Shown: piece by piece, positions 1 to 12,365 of the stretch
Position numbering within the stretch: the stretch's first letter is position 1
How the letters are laid out: each line of letters opens with the position of its first letter
Assembly: GCF_024713975.1 (NCBI RefSeq)
Contig: NC_091107.1
Location: 18,839,501-18,903,500 of the forward strand
Direction: 5' to 3'
Source of the DNA: Paralichthys olivaceus
Lineage: Eukaryota; Chordata; Actinopteri; Pleuronectiformes; Paralichthyidae
Length of the DNA stretch: 64,000 nt
Notes under the pieces: generated by a model
Told to the model about the DNA's origin: nothing
The model's database searches: none
The model's input: only the letters and a program-made list of their open reading frames with translations
Program-made: the position numbers and the translations under genes

Positions 1-536
1 GACAACAACAGACTTTGTTTACATTAATGACACCAATCCATCCTGAAACCTACAAATGAGACTTTATTACAGCAGTGTACAGCTCAACTCAATGCAGATT
101 GCACAACATTATTTGTACGTGCAGGGAGCAGCCTTCTTATCATGCGGGTGAGTCTCAGAAAACGCCTGAGGCTTCAGTTTATGGGCTTGTTTCATGCACT
201 GTAAACGGTTCTATCGTGCAGTACCTGCCATTGTTCTGCTTGTACAATGAGCCATAGTGGATTCATATAATTCACCTACATTAAAAAGCCACGCACATTT
301 AGCAATAACAACTCAGTGTAATACCACTGTCGTCACTGACAGTTACATAAAAGAGCAAAGGCGCAAACCTTGAGCAATAAATACATTTAAAGAATATTTT
401 TTAAGGAATAATTTGCCAGTTGTGTTTACACTGTTTCTTTCGATACACGTTCATATCTTGAGTGAGATCCACATAGACCAGAATGTGTTTCCAGTGTTTA
501 AACAACACACGGCCAGATAAGTTAAATGTTACCAAC
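1..536 (-). other. Intron of the left TRIM gene
   Basis: This is the sequence downstream of the donor at 536/537 on the minus strand. I looked for the 96-bp coiled-coil exon that should come next and did not find it, so the intron probably runs past the window edge. Nothing else is recognised here. Confidence 0.5.
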
Positions 537-1112
537 CTGCTCCTCAGCCCTCTCCTGCTCAGCAGACACCATGTCGTGACCTTTGTGTTCCTTCACCGTA
601 CACAGCACACAGATGCACATCTGGTCAGTGCGACAGAAAAGCTCCAAACCCTTCTGATGCTGGGGACAGATCTGCCTGTCCAGGTGGCCGATCTCATCCA
701 CCAGCTTGTGCCTCTTAAAAGTTGCGGACTCGAAGTGGGGCTTCAGGTGCTTCTCGCAGTAGGAGGCCAGACACATCAGGCAGGTCTTGATGGCTTTGTG
801 CTTCTTGCCAATGCAGATGTCACATCCTACGTCCTGGGGTCCCGCGTAGTTGTAGTCAGGCGACGGGGGTGGAGGTGGAAAAGATTCAGAGTTGCGTGGG
901 ATGGTGGAGTGCCGGGAGCCCGCCATACGTCTTGGCGTGGGCCTCTTGTTGTAAGAGACCTTGCACTGTGGGCAGAGGAACGAACCTGTGTGGTCAGCAT
1001 GGTCCCAGTATGTCTTCAGGCAAATGGAGCAGAAGACATGGCCACATGGGATGGACACTGGATCCCTGAGGTATTCCTTACACAGGTAGCAGCTATCCTG
1101 GTCAGATGACAT
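537..1112 (-). CDS. TRIM-family E3 ubiquitin ligase, first coding exon (RING and two B-boxes), gene cut by window edge
   Basis: The exon starts at the ATG complementary to 1110-1112 and ends at 537, where a GT donor follows a GAGCAG end in phase 0 (192 codons). The RING has the C3HC4 pattern C8, C11, C23, H25, C28, C31, C47, C50. B-box 1 (CDICIGKK to EKHLKPH) and B-box 2 (CPQHQKGLELFCRTDQMC) follow. The B-box half is nearly identical to that of the TRIM gene starting at 5077, which points to an inverted duplication. The linker between RING and B-box differs: it carries a run of five prolines and lacks the helical extension (SMVAEKIKK-like) of its neighbour. Coiled-coil and any SPRY exons must lie left of position 1. 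The family members closest in architecture are fish TRIM25-like and finTRIM proteins, which ubiquitinate antiviral signalling proteins in the cytosol; that role is inferred from the family. Confidence 0.85.
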
Positions 1113-1222
1113 GAGGACAACCCGGTGCTGTTCCCTCTAATTCAGTGAAGATGCCGAGAAGATAGACCGTGCCTTGTGTCAGCACAGTAGCAAAGTGATC
1201 CCACAGGCACTACGGGCGCGAG

Positions 1223-1229
1223 TTATATA
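1223..1229 (-). promoter_or_regulatory. Putative TATA box of the left TRIM gene
   Basis: TATATAA on the minus strand, about 110 bp upstream of the ATG, in a short G+C-richer stretch. That spacing allows a compact unspliced 5' UTR. An AAACAGAAA run at 1234-1242 and a GAAAGAGAAT run at 1325-1334 resemble interferon-response (ISRE/IRF) half-patterns, each with a mismatch. They are suggestive only. Confidence 0.45.
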
Positions 1230-3426
1230 GCGTAAACAGAAAGGGAGGTTAAACTGGTTAAGCCGAAACCAGTAAAACAAAGGCGGGGCAAGGAAGGACA
1301 CATGCCTCCATTCGTTACAGAATCGAAAGAGAATGAATGAAATGTGTGATCATAAGATACAAGGTTTGTGTCTATTTCCAATATTTTTTTTTATTTTTAC
1401 TGAAACAAGCAAAATAACAAAAATCTTTCCTAATAAGTCTTTTTTTTTTTGCGAGCAGGAAAGGACAGCAAGAGGATAAAATATTATGTTTCAATATTGT
1501 TAGTTGTATTTGTGTCCTACAAGTGAGTAAAAGAGAAAAGAAGTACAGAGTTCAGTAGTAAGTAAGTAGGAAACAATGCAGTGTGAAGAAACCACAGGTG
1601 TGTCACACTCCACTGTTGAGTTTGCTCAAATTGCTGAGTGTTACAGATTGCCTGGTGACAGACTGTTCTCTTTGTACATGTGTTGATACCCACTCGAGTC
1701 ACAGAACAAACTGACATGACTTCAAGATTATTTTCTGTACTATGGCTAACAAAAATACAGATGATTGTCTTTGTTGCCTTCGGAAAGACTGTTGTTTGGT
1801 CTTCTTGAGCTACTGAGAGGTTGACCTTCAGCATAACCTGTTTACTAGTTAATTATTAACTTTTCTTTGCATTTCATTGCCACTGATATCTCCGTATGTT
1901 TGACAGGACGCGTGTAGTTTTTGTCAACACTGCAATTCTCCTTTTGAGGTGGAAACTGAACCCTATCCCAAAAAAGAAAATTCCTTCTTGTGTTGAAATA
2001 CCTTCCTCTGTATATTTCATCTTACAGTGAACACACCTCCAGCCAAAATGGAGTTTCAGTGCTGCTGAAATGGAGATAGGAATGCAACTACACTTGATAG
2101 CCCAGATAACAGGAGGGCCGAAAAGCCTACTTAAAAGATTCCATTGTGTGAGAGCCAGCAGGGCCGGAGCAGAGTGCCAGGCATTGCAGGGTCTGTTGTC
2201 CGTCAACAACACTAACTACAGCCGACATGCTACACTAAATGTAGCATCTTATTTGACAAGAATTGCCACTGATAATAGCCCAACTCATCAACTGATGCAA
2301 CCTTAACTTCACGTAGTGAGGATAATATAGCTTTGTCTTTACAAAATAAGTTTTCTCCAATTGTAATTTTTCTCAAAAAGATCCACAGTTTTTGTGTTTT
2401 CCCCTGTGTTTGAACCCCTTATCTTAATATGACTTAACAAAATTACAAACTTGCAAGAATAATTACTTTTAATGAATCACTGACTTTTAATGTCATCAAA
2501 ATTTTCATTGACATGTATAGCACCCATTCACATGTAAATTCAGGAAGTGTGACTCCAAGATTTTTATTGACCATGACAAATGCAACAAAAAATAAAGGTT
2601 ACGGGTTAAATGGTATTTACGAGTTTCATTGACTGGTATGCTCTGCAATTGAAAATTGAATATTAACTTTGTAGAAAATACCAGTAACATTCAAAATGGC
2701 ACTTCAGGTGTTCTCCAAATGGATATTAAACTTCAATTACAATATTTCATTATTGTCTTTCAAAACTTTTTTGTGAACTTTGACCCTCCAACCCAACTGG
2801 TCACTTATAAAACATGAAATCAAATCTTTATGGGGAAAAGGGACTTGTTAGCTTACACAGTTAACCTTGATATACTGCATATGAGCCACCACTTGATACA
2901 CAGTGTTTCTCCTTGACTTTTGCACCTTACATTGTGAGACCAAACACAATCAAATGATTTGTCAGGCGTTATTACTTAAACCTGCCCAGTGGTTTTTCAT
3001 TGAATTATATAAGCGCTCAATTTGAGTAAATTTGGACTAATATTTGTTCATCGTGTATAATTCAGCTTCTATGCAAAACCAGCATTTTTAACAAACCTTG
3101 TACACACAATATATCCAGGCTAATAAGAGTTTATGTAAAAATCTAAATATTGTTATCATGGCAACTTAAAATGATGGGACTAGTTTTCTACTGTAATGTC
3201 TTTCATTCGCCTCCAGCCTGTGCGTGTTTCAGATCTCTGCGTATCTACCAGCATCAACTAAATGCGCACACCGTCTGCCTATTCCCTGTTTAAAAATTGT
3301 GACTTCCTGTTTTTATTATTCACACTCAGTAAGTGGCTTGGGCGGGACCACATTTCCTTCGATCACCATTTGTGCTCTCCTGCACTCGCCCTGCAGAGAG
3401 CACACTCGCTGCACCGTAATGAAGGT

Positions 3427-3439
3427 TGACCTTTGACCT
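3427..3439 (-). promoter_or_regulatory. Perfect DR1 nuclear-receptor half-site repeat
   Basis: TGACCT, one T, TGACCT; on the minus strand AGGTCA-A-AGGTCA. This is the consensus for RXR heterodimers with PPAR and for HNF4. It lies between two divergent genes, 2.3 kb from the left ATG and 1.6 kb from the right one. Function is not shown by sequence alone. Confidence 0.4.
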
Positions 3440-4748
3440 TGAACTTGAACTCAGCCACTGATGACTGCAGAGTTTCAGTACAGAACACTGGGACCTAAAA
3501 CAATGGTGCTACTGTTCGAGAGATGCGTGGCATTAAAGTGTCTTGTATCCTAAACACTATCATGCTTCATATTGAATTTCCCTATGATTTGTTTGTGTGC
3601 AGAGACTACATTTTTTTATCATGTGTTAGAACCACTCATATGAATCAAAGTAACATCCAAAGTTTTGACCCTGTGTTTCCATCTTATCCTCTAACAGGTA
3701 GTTAATCTGTAAGCACAGAGCGCTCCCTTTACTCGGGAGGAAGGAAGGAAAAACTGGCTTATCAGAAACCTAACCAAATATGGAGAGGTGAAACTGCCTA
3801 TTGTATGAAGTAACGCTCAGTATGAAGTGAAGGTGGAGCTAATGTAGCTTTTACAACCGTAAATCATCCTTCGTGTATCTCTATAGTGACTTGAGATCAG
3901 GCTGGAAATGCTAAATACATTAAAACGTTTTTTTAATTCAAACAAGCTCCTTAACAGTTGGGAGTTCCAAAGTAATCCTGAGCGACAGATTGATACTTCA
4001 TCACTGTAATGGGTCTGTAGTATTGGTGGAAACCAGCAGAAAAGGCCCAATTGAAATGCTAATAAGAGGCGATAATGATGTCAGCAGACACTTCATGTTG
4101 CAGAGGCTCCTCTGAGGCTTCTCCTTGAGCTGGTTTCAAATTAAAATGTCATTCTGTAAAGAAAAATGACAGGAATGAATAAAATGCAACCTATATGCAA
4201 AACACTCGGTGCAACAACACACCTGCAACGGATAGGAATGTTCTGCTTGTGAATGTATGTGCATGCATGTGAGAGTGTGGCTTCCTGTTTGGTGTCTCAT
4301 CCATGACGTGTCCTTTCTGCTGTACAAACAGATACATATCTACAGTTAACAAATTGACTCTTACAAATGAGCCGACTGGTTTGACCGGTCACTGTGTAAC
4401 TATTGCACTCTGCCTTTGGACAAACCTTAAACCTTAAGCTTTCGAGCAAGTTTGTTGGTGATAAAAGAAGCACAGAGTGGGGATGTTTGTGTATTGGGTG
4501 GTCCCTTGAATTCCTACAGTACCTTCGTCCACACTGATGTTTGTCGGACTATAACCGGTTTGAGACAATGGCGATTCTGTCCTGACAACAATAGGTGGAA
4601 ATACAGCTGCCAAGAAGTGTGCGCGCAATTCATCCACAGATGAGACACAGGAGAAATTCTAGAGTAAAGGAAATGGCAGGGAAAATGGAGGCGTTTTTTC
4701 TTGCACACTAGTTGTCACTTCTTTTGCCTTTCAAACTTCATTCATTCG

Positions 4749-4836
4749 CTTTCTTTCAGTCTGTTTTCTTTCTCTCTCTCTCTCCTCTCCTGTCTGCCTG
4801 CCCTCTTTCTCGCCCTCTCTCTCTTTCTCCCTCCTT
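4749..4836 (+). repeat. Pyrimidine-rich low-complexity tract
   Basis: Almost uninterrupted C and T with several TCTC runs, about 240 bp upstream of the TRIM start codon. It may be only simple-sequence drift. Confidence 0.6.
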
Positions 4837-5076
4837 GCTCAACCTGCTTATCTAAACTGGGCAGGGCTCAATATACTCACAGCACAGGGGGAGGGCCTTG
4901 TCTGCTTTCAATCAATAACCTCTGGAATTCAGAAATACAAGTAGGTCCTGTCCCTGGCAGGCTGTACCAAACTCTCGAGGGCGGGCTCCCAGGCACAGTC
5001 GACGAAACGTCTATCTGCTTCTAGTTTTCTCTCTGTTTGTCTCCACAGGTCTCACTGTGTTTGGAGTCCCATCACA

Positions 5077-8000
5077 ATGGCTGACCCGACTTCTCCAGAT
5101 TACTTCAGTTGCACCCTGTGTCTGAACCTCCTCAAGGACCCCGTGGCTATCCCCTGTGGTCACAGTTTCTGCATGGACTGCATCAGCGGCTACTGGAATG
5201 AGGCTGACTACACAGGGATTTACATTTGTCCCCAGTGTAAGATCACATTCACGCAGAGGCCTGTGCTCCGCCCCAACGCCACTCTGAGCATGGTGGCCGA
5301 GAAGATCAAAAAGAGCGGCCTGAACCTCAACCTCAACATGTCCCAGGGGAATATCTATGCTGGGCCGACGGATGTCCCCTGCGACTTCTGCACTGGGAAG
5401 AAGTTAAAGGCTGTGAAGTCCTGTCTGAACTGTCTGGCATCCTACTGCGAGAAGCACCTGAAGCCTCACTATGAATCAGCTACGTTCAAAAGGCACAAGC
5501 TGGTGGAGGTGCTGGGGAACTTGGACAGGAAGATCTGCCCGCAGCACCAGAAGTCCCTGGAGCTCTTCTGTCGAACAGACCAGATGTGTATCTGTGCTAT
5601 CTGCACAGTCAGTGAACACAGGGGCCATGACATTGTCTCTGCTGAGGCAGAGAGGGGGGAGAAACAGGTAAGAATTCCTACTGTCTCTATACTGATGCTC
5701 TTCTTTCAATAGATTAAACACTCTCAGGCTCAGTAATAGTTTTGTTAACCTGTTAGAAAAATCCCTTTCAGTCATCTTCTCAGAGAATGACAATGTGAGA
5801 AAGATAAGTAGCTGCATGTGAGATAGTACAAGCTGAAACTGCGCCACCAGTGTCATGGGACACTTCATGTCTCGAAGGTGAGATAAGAGAGATACACTTT
5901 CACAAAGAGCCACATAACTGATTAATGAAAGTTACTGTATAATAGGCATTGAAGTAACTTGAATTCAAGCAAACATTGTGTTTTGCCCAACTCTTGTCCC
6001 TGCTTTACAAACTGGTGCTTGGACTTTGACCCATTTCACCAACACTATCAGCTACCCTGGCAGGCATTCACCGCCAAAACAAATCCAGCTCTCTGATTAG
6101 CTGTTTGGAGGCCAGGGGGGCGGTGGTGGGGGTGTCTTCTACTTATCGCCTCTGAGAGCCGTTTCTCACAGAATGTAGCTTCCCAGCTGTGGGATAGATA
6201 CACAGAAACTGCAACTGAAACTTCCTGCCGCTTCCCCGGTTCCCACCTGTGGGAGTGGGTCTGGAAATGACACTGGAATGTCAGGGAGTCGTGACCATCC
6301 GCACACCGCATGATCAAGCGGTCACAGTTCATTGACCACATTGAAAATCAACATTCAAATGACGTCCCAGTCAGGTTGCCTTGTTAAAACACTGCAGGGT
6401 AAAACTGTCAACAGACGCTGCAGTGTAAATATGCAATGTTGGGAACAATTATGGCTGTTACACACGAGTGATTGAGGAGGAGTGTTTTTTATGGCAGCCT
6501 TGAACATGAGCATACGGATTTTAAGGACACGATGAAGGAATAACTCATCCTACTGTTTTCTTTGTAACAGGGGAAGTCTGGTTTCTCTCATCCGAAGATT
6601 TACAACCTGAATCTCACACATCTCACTCCATCTCCCACTCTCTCTCCCCTCCCCCTCTCATGCCCCACCACCACCAACCCCCTCCCTCCCTCCATCCACC
6701 CCCCTAGATTCCCCACATTCCTCAAGCTTATCTTGAAGAATGGGTCGGTGGGCTCGAGTAAAAAGCTGAATTAGAAGCCCCTCTATTTGGCGCGTCAGTG
6801 CTGTGTGCACCTTGAAACATCTCTTTAAAAAGTCAGGCGGCGGTAGATTTGCATTCCTGACAGAATTCCATTACACACACCCCCCTCCTTGCTCCCTCCG
6901 AGATAAAAGCTGCCCGCATTAAGAAGATTCTTTGAGTAGGGTTTATTCAACATGCCAAAGGGCCTGCCCACATATTCCTTGATGAGAAAGAATGTTTGAA
7001 CTGAGCCAACAAATATTGGGCTTTTTACCTTGTGCAAGAAAACAACATGACATTGAACTACATCCCGTGAATCTGATGTGTAACAATTATAACACTGCAT
7101 AAAGATACTAAAAGAAGCAAGGTCAGCTTCCAGCAGTGGGAGTGCATGTGAGAAAACAGTGAAATTGATGGCTGTGTAATCCTCCTTATTTCTGCAGAAA
7201 CTATTGGGCGTCTCCCAAGCAGAGATTAGACAAAAAGGCCAGGAAAGGGAGAAGGAGTTGGAGGAACTGAAGACTGCAGTGGATTCACTGAAGGTGAGGA
7301 CACAATGTTGATAATTCAGTGTCTTTCTGCCAACCAGCTGTCTCCGATCATGACAGAAAAGAAAAACATTGCTCTAAGATATCTACCATGACTGCACTGC
7401 TTATCGTGAATCAAACGATAGAAGTGTCTGCATCTGTCAGGTACTTAACATCCTGTGTGTCATGTCCAGAACTCAGCCCAGAGAGCCATGGTGGAGAGCC
7501 AGAAGATGTTTGAGGACATGATCCGCTCCATTGAGAGGATGAGGTCGGAGGTGACCAAGCTGATTGGCATCAACGAGAAGGCCGCTTTCAACCAGGCTGA
7601 GGCTTTGATCGAGCGACTGGAACAAGAGATTGATGAGCTGAAGAAAAAGGAGTCGGGGCTCAAGCAGCTGTACAGCACAGAGGACCACATCCACTTCTTG
7701 CAGGTGAAATACAGTTTTAAAAGTGAATAGAGCTTGAGATATATCTGTCTGCTGATAATACTGGCCAATATGAGCATTATTTTCTTGATTCAAGTTATGT
7801 TTGGTTGTGTTTTCTTGTTATTTAAATGTATTTATAATAAAGTTTATGGTTATAGTGTAAAATATCAGGCTCAATAACATTTCTTCATCATAAGGGTTTG
7901 ATAACGACATCTTCGGAATGATATATATCAGCAGATGAATTGGTATAGGAAAAGTTTTACTCCTTAATATAGGTATCAACATTAGAGCTCAAATATGTTT

Positions 8001-9624
8001 TTCAGTTAGCTTACTTAGAACAAACACACCTGGAGCTGTCGTTTGAGGCAGGTCAACTATGAGTTCATATCTCACAGTGAAGTAATTACTGAAGCAATTA
8101 GTATTATGATTAATGATAAATTAAGACATGTGGGTGCTGCTTTTAATCAGATGGCTTCTGACTTAACAGGCTCTCCCCGGTTATGATGACACCATAAAAA
8201 CCAAAGTCCTTTTGTGACGTGAAAGATTATAGCTTTAAAATGTTGAGTTAAACAAATAAATCTAATTTCCATGAAGATAAATGGCACCACCCAATCAACA
8301 ACGTTCCTCTCTGTGTATTGATATTTAAAGAATTTATTGTTTATGTCACCGTATCTTCATCCTCATCACAACGCTTTTTCTCTTCCCATTAGAACTTCAA
8401 CTACCTCTGCACTCCAACCGACGATGGCTTCATTCCCAGAGTGACAGTAAACCCTGACTTTTCCTTTGGGGCTGTCAGGAAAGCTGTGTCTGAGATTAAG
8501 GATCGCCTCGAGGAGTTTGGCAGAGAGGAGCTGCTTAAGATCTCTAAGTCAGGTCTGACCTTACCAGCAGAAACATTTACCAACTGTACATAATGGGTGT
8601 AAAACACCAACAACCTCAGTTTACTGAATATGAATGTGTTATGTCTTGCAGTGAGTGAGGTGCCGGTGTACACTACAGAAAGTCGAACATTGGACAGAAA
8701 GAGCAGAGGTGAGCTCTATCACATCCTATAGTGATATAACACTGAAGGAGGTTAATTATTATCTGTTGACAGCGTCGTCACCCTGAAGTCTTCAGCACCA
8801 GCCTCAAAACATTTACTTCATACATTCCTCTGTCACAAACGCTGCGAAAACAACCACATTAAGATAAGAATTAAAGGCATGTGTGTGGGTGTGTGCAGTT
8901 CACATTGACCTCACTCGGAGCTTCTTCATCTGCAGGCAAAGAAATGGCGGTGAACAACCTTCCTCCTGCAGAGCCCAAGAGCAGAGCAGACTTTGTGAAA
9001 TGTAAGTTATCTGGTGTATTTTACAGGAAATGTGTCACTTTAGGTCCAAACACGATTCATTTAGCAAACAAACACAATACAAATCTATTGATTCTTCCCC
9101 TAGACTTCTGCCAGCTGAAATTAGACCCGAGCACAGCTTACAAGGAGCTGTTCATCTCTGAAAACAGCAGAAAAGTCATCCGCACCAGGGACCTGCAGCC
9201 CTATGAAGACACCCAGGAGCGGTTTGACAGCTTTGCCCAGGTGCTGTGTCGGGAGGCCTTGTCCGGTGGACGCTTCTACTGGGAGATCGAGTGGAGCGGG
9301 GAGTTCTCCATCGGAGTGGCCTACAGGAGCATCAGCCGAAAGGGCAAAGGCTCGTTGTGCCTGCTGGGCTACAACGACAAATCCTGGAGTCTCCTCTGTT
9401 CCGACTCGGGCTACTCTGCTTGGCACAACCGGGTGGACAAGACCATCAACGGCCCCCACTCCCCCAGGATAGGCATTTACCTGGACCACACTGCGGGCGT
9501 GCTGGCATTTTACAGCATAAGCAACACCATGACCCTCCTGCACAGGTTTGAGACCACATTTGTTGAGCCCCTCTATCCAGGCTTTGGAGTCGGGACCTCA
9601 GTCAAGATCTGCAATATCAAGTGA
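5077..9624 (+). CDS. TRIM-family E3 ubiquitin ligase (RING, two B-boxes, coiled coil, PRY/SPRY), TRIM25/finTRIM-like
   Basis: Seven coding exons join in phase: 5077-5667, 7198-7293, 7470-7703, 8393-8552, 8652-8708, 8936-9001, 9104-9624 (1725 nt, 574 aa). All introns are GT-AG. The 96- and 234-nt exons are the standard TRIM coiled-coil exons. RING residues are C12, C15, C27, H29, C32, C35, C51, C54, followed by a RING-flanking helix (about 68-80). B-box 1 is about 102-131 and B-box 2 about 154-184. The coiled coil is about 198-307, heptad-rich in K and E. PRY/SPRY is about 404-574, with LDPSTAY, RFYWEIEW and WSLLC motifs. The start has a fair Kozak context (CACAATGG) and follows a 5' UTR acceptor at 5048. 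By family the protein is a cytosolic ubiquitin ligase whose SPRY domain selects targets, often in antiviral innate immunity. It is an inverted paralogue of the left gene. The exact family member cannot be fixed without phylogeny. Confidence 0.9.
6620..6706 (+). repeat. C/T-rich low-complexity tract in TRIM intron 1
   Basis: A long pyrimidine run with CCACCACCA and CCTCCCTCC units, inside the first coding intron. No gene-like content. Confidence 0.6.
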
Positions 9625-9713
9625 TCACCGACATTTGAAAATATTTTCTACTGTATTTGTTTCTAACACTACACAGCTACAAAGCTTTTGGAGTATATAT
9701 TATTTCGCTAAGT

Positions 9714-9719
9714 ATTAAA
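9714..9719 (+). terminator. Candidate polyadenylation signal (ATTAAA) of the plus-strand TRIM gene
   Basis: ATTAAA about 90 bp after the stop codon. A canonical AATAAA at 10420-10425 is an alternative that would give an 0.8-kb 3' UTR. Confidence 0.4.
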
Positions 9720-11506
9720 GTTGTACCAAACCACATCAAATGAGCTTTATCACACATTTATTAGAGAAACATCCTTTCAAATGTGTATATATTTTTAACC
9801 CCATATATTATATTTTGCATTCTGCTGTCAAATCTCATTTTCATGTTAGTTTTCTATGACCTTACTGAAATATTACCTAATAATACAAGTACAATACAAT
9901 ATAAAGAAAAGTGTTATTCCATTTAGCATCTGATAAAAACTGTTAATAATATTATAACATGTCAGTATACATTATATGTCCACAGATAATATAATATCAT
10001 ACATTATTAGTTTTAGATTTTAGAGTTATAGTTTTCACAGAAGGTATGACATGTTGAAAATAATGATGTTATTATAACTCATCATACCCTTGAGATCACC
10101 CAAGGAACATTTTCTTATGTATCATTACTCTGTTGCCCAATATTATTGTAAAATACATTCAAATACATTGCAGCTTGTATAATGTTTACAGTGCTGCATT
10201 TACAGGTATTATGTTTTCAGTACATTCTGAATATTTCAGTGTCATTTCATTATATTTTGATATTATCTGTCTATCAGTTGCTGAGTCCTTACAGTTTTTT
10301 TCACTTGAACTAACCCTTATTTAAATTTACATATGTTTACTTATATAATGGCCAACCGGATTATAACTGTTATCCAGAAAAGACTTGTTTTGTAACAAAA
10401 TGATTCATTTAAAGTTCGAAATAAAGAGCTAAGTGAATGAATACATTGTTTTGTTTTCAAGATTATTTATCTGTTCTGACATATGCATACAAAGAGTAGA
10501 CCAAATAGTGTTATATCTATATTACTAAATGTTATTTCCTATTGAAAAAGAAATGATGGGTCAGTTTGATATGAATATATATTAGGAATATGTTTTCTTT
10601 TATTGTTTGTTTTAACAAAGGTCAAGAAAGTCTAAAAAAATATTAGTACAAACAGATACAATTTGAAATTTAAAATGTAACTGGTATGTGAACCATGTAT
10701 GTGGCAGCCACCTGCTCTGAGAGTCCTGTACTAGAATATATGACTAGTGGCTCCCTCTGTTGGGTCATTGCTGGAACTGAACTGATATTAAACTATAATG
10801 ACTGTTGTTATGGCTTTGTGTATTTTCAGGCTGACAGAAATATCACCAATGGAAACTTTGTATATTTATCTCTGGGTGTAAAGATATTATAAATCAAAGT
10901 TCAAATTCAAGTTAGGAGGGAAATACTGAGATAATGACCAAGAGTCAAATAAAGAGTGACATCACTCTTGGTTCATAAATCTGAATTTTCTCAGATACAT
11001 TTTCTTGTTACTGATGTTATTAAGGAAGTTTATCAAACAGTAATAACATTAACCGTCAGGACTTTTTCACAGTAGAGATTCTAAATCATCATAGTAAGAG
11101 CAACTTTTACTAATAACATTAATGACTGCTGACTCCTCTGATAGTGAACAAGTACGCACACCACTAACCCCATCAAACTGATGCAGTAAAATGAAATTCA
11201 CACAGCAGATCATTTACACTTGCTCTATTCCCAGTTACTTGGGACAAATTCCTCTGTGACAATGTTCTATCCTGCTGGATATGATCAAATAAAACTGGGA
11301 GCATTCTGGGAGGATATAGTCCTTCATACCTTAATTATTTTATTTTATTTTTTTGTGTGCTGGCATGAATCAAATACTTGCATGCTATATGAAAACGAAA
11401 GTCTGTAGTAAACCTGCAGTTAATATATAACCAAAACACAATAACCCATGACACAGAAAAAGCAAGGAGTCAGAAAACTGTGTACTTTTTTAACAATAGA
11501 CATTTG
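9720..11506. other. A+T-rich intergenic or 3' UTR sequence
   Basis: No coding exon, RNA gene or transposon is recognised. The sequence is strongly A+T-rich. It separates the convergent TRIM and atp5mg genes, so its two ends are 3' flanks of both. Confidence 0.55.
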
Positions 11507-11512
11507 TTTATT
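11507..11512 (-). terminator. Polyadenylation signal of atp5mg
   Basis: AATAAA on the minus strand, 71 bp past the stop codon. It fits a short 3' UTR. Confidence 0.6.
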
Positions 11513-11582
11513 AGATCCCGGGTGTCTTGAAGGAAGTTGAACATACAACGCTCAAGAGAAGAAAAGCATGACAGTCCACAGT

Positions 11583-12315
11583 TCAGACATTATAACCAAT
11601 GAGGCCTCCTTTGCCGATGCACTCTCCGATGTAGAACCACATCAACACCTCAGTGGCCACCAGTCCATTCCTCATAGCATCCTGTGAGGAAACAATTTCA
11701 TTTGATTAGCTTCTGGAAAAAAGGAATATTTGCCACTAATGACAATATTACTGGCATAATTTAAATGTGGATCACTTTCATGGTTTTTATTTTGTACAGC
11801 AGAGACTAACTATGAAAAATGTATTATTCTTTGTTTTACCTGGATTTTTAAAGAATGCAATGATTCAACAACTAGCCAGAGATTCAAAACCATGTCTCAT
11901 GATCCCAAATGTCTCCTGGCCAAACTGATAAATTACTATTTATTCATGTTAATAATGCTTCACTGTGGTGAAGAGACCTGCAAGTAAAACTACGGTGACT
12001 TTCTTCATTGCTGATAGAATCAAGATGACTTTCTGTTGATAGAACATCCACTGGAGTACTGATCTAAAACTCCTAGAACATTATAGTACATTGTGTACCC
12101 ACGTGTTTTAATACAACAAAAAGTTCTGTCAACAAACACAAACGACTTGAGAACCAGGTCTAAACCTAACTAGCATATAACATATACAAACTACCTATTG
12201 GATACTTGTATTAGTATTTCTGATGGTGTATGTCATCACTGGTGCGGATAGAAAATACTGTACACATGGATTGTTGTGACACCTGTTAATTGATTTTTAA
12301 AAAACATATCTGCAA

Positions 12316-12365
<50 letters not shown>

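Larger units (their letters stand above)
1230..5048. other. Intergenic region between the divergent TRIM genes
   Basis: No coding exon is recognised. The longer open frames here (around 1517-1834 and 1874-2306) show no domain, no codon bias and no splice context. The region holds a DR1 nuclear-receptor-type site (3427-3439) and a pyrimidine-rich run (4749-4836). The right end contains the 5' flank and probably the 5' UTR intron of the plus-strand TRIM gene, whose acceptor AG is at 5047-5048. Confidence 0.6.

Noticed and set aside
483..1109. 208-codon open frame on the plus strand
   Set aside because: It is antisense to the TRIM RING/B-box exon, whose minus-strand translation has all zinc-binding residues.
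1325..1334. Interferon response element of the left TRIM gene
   Set aside because: Only a mismatched GAAANNGAAA pattern. Not strong enough to list as a site.
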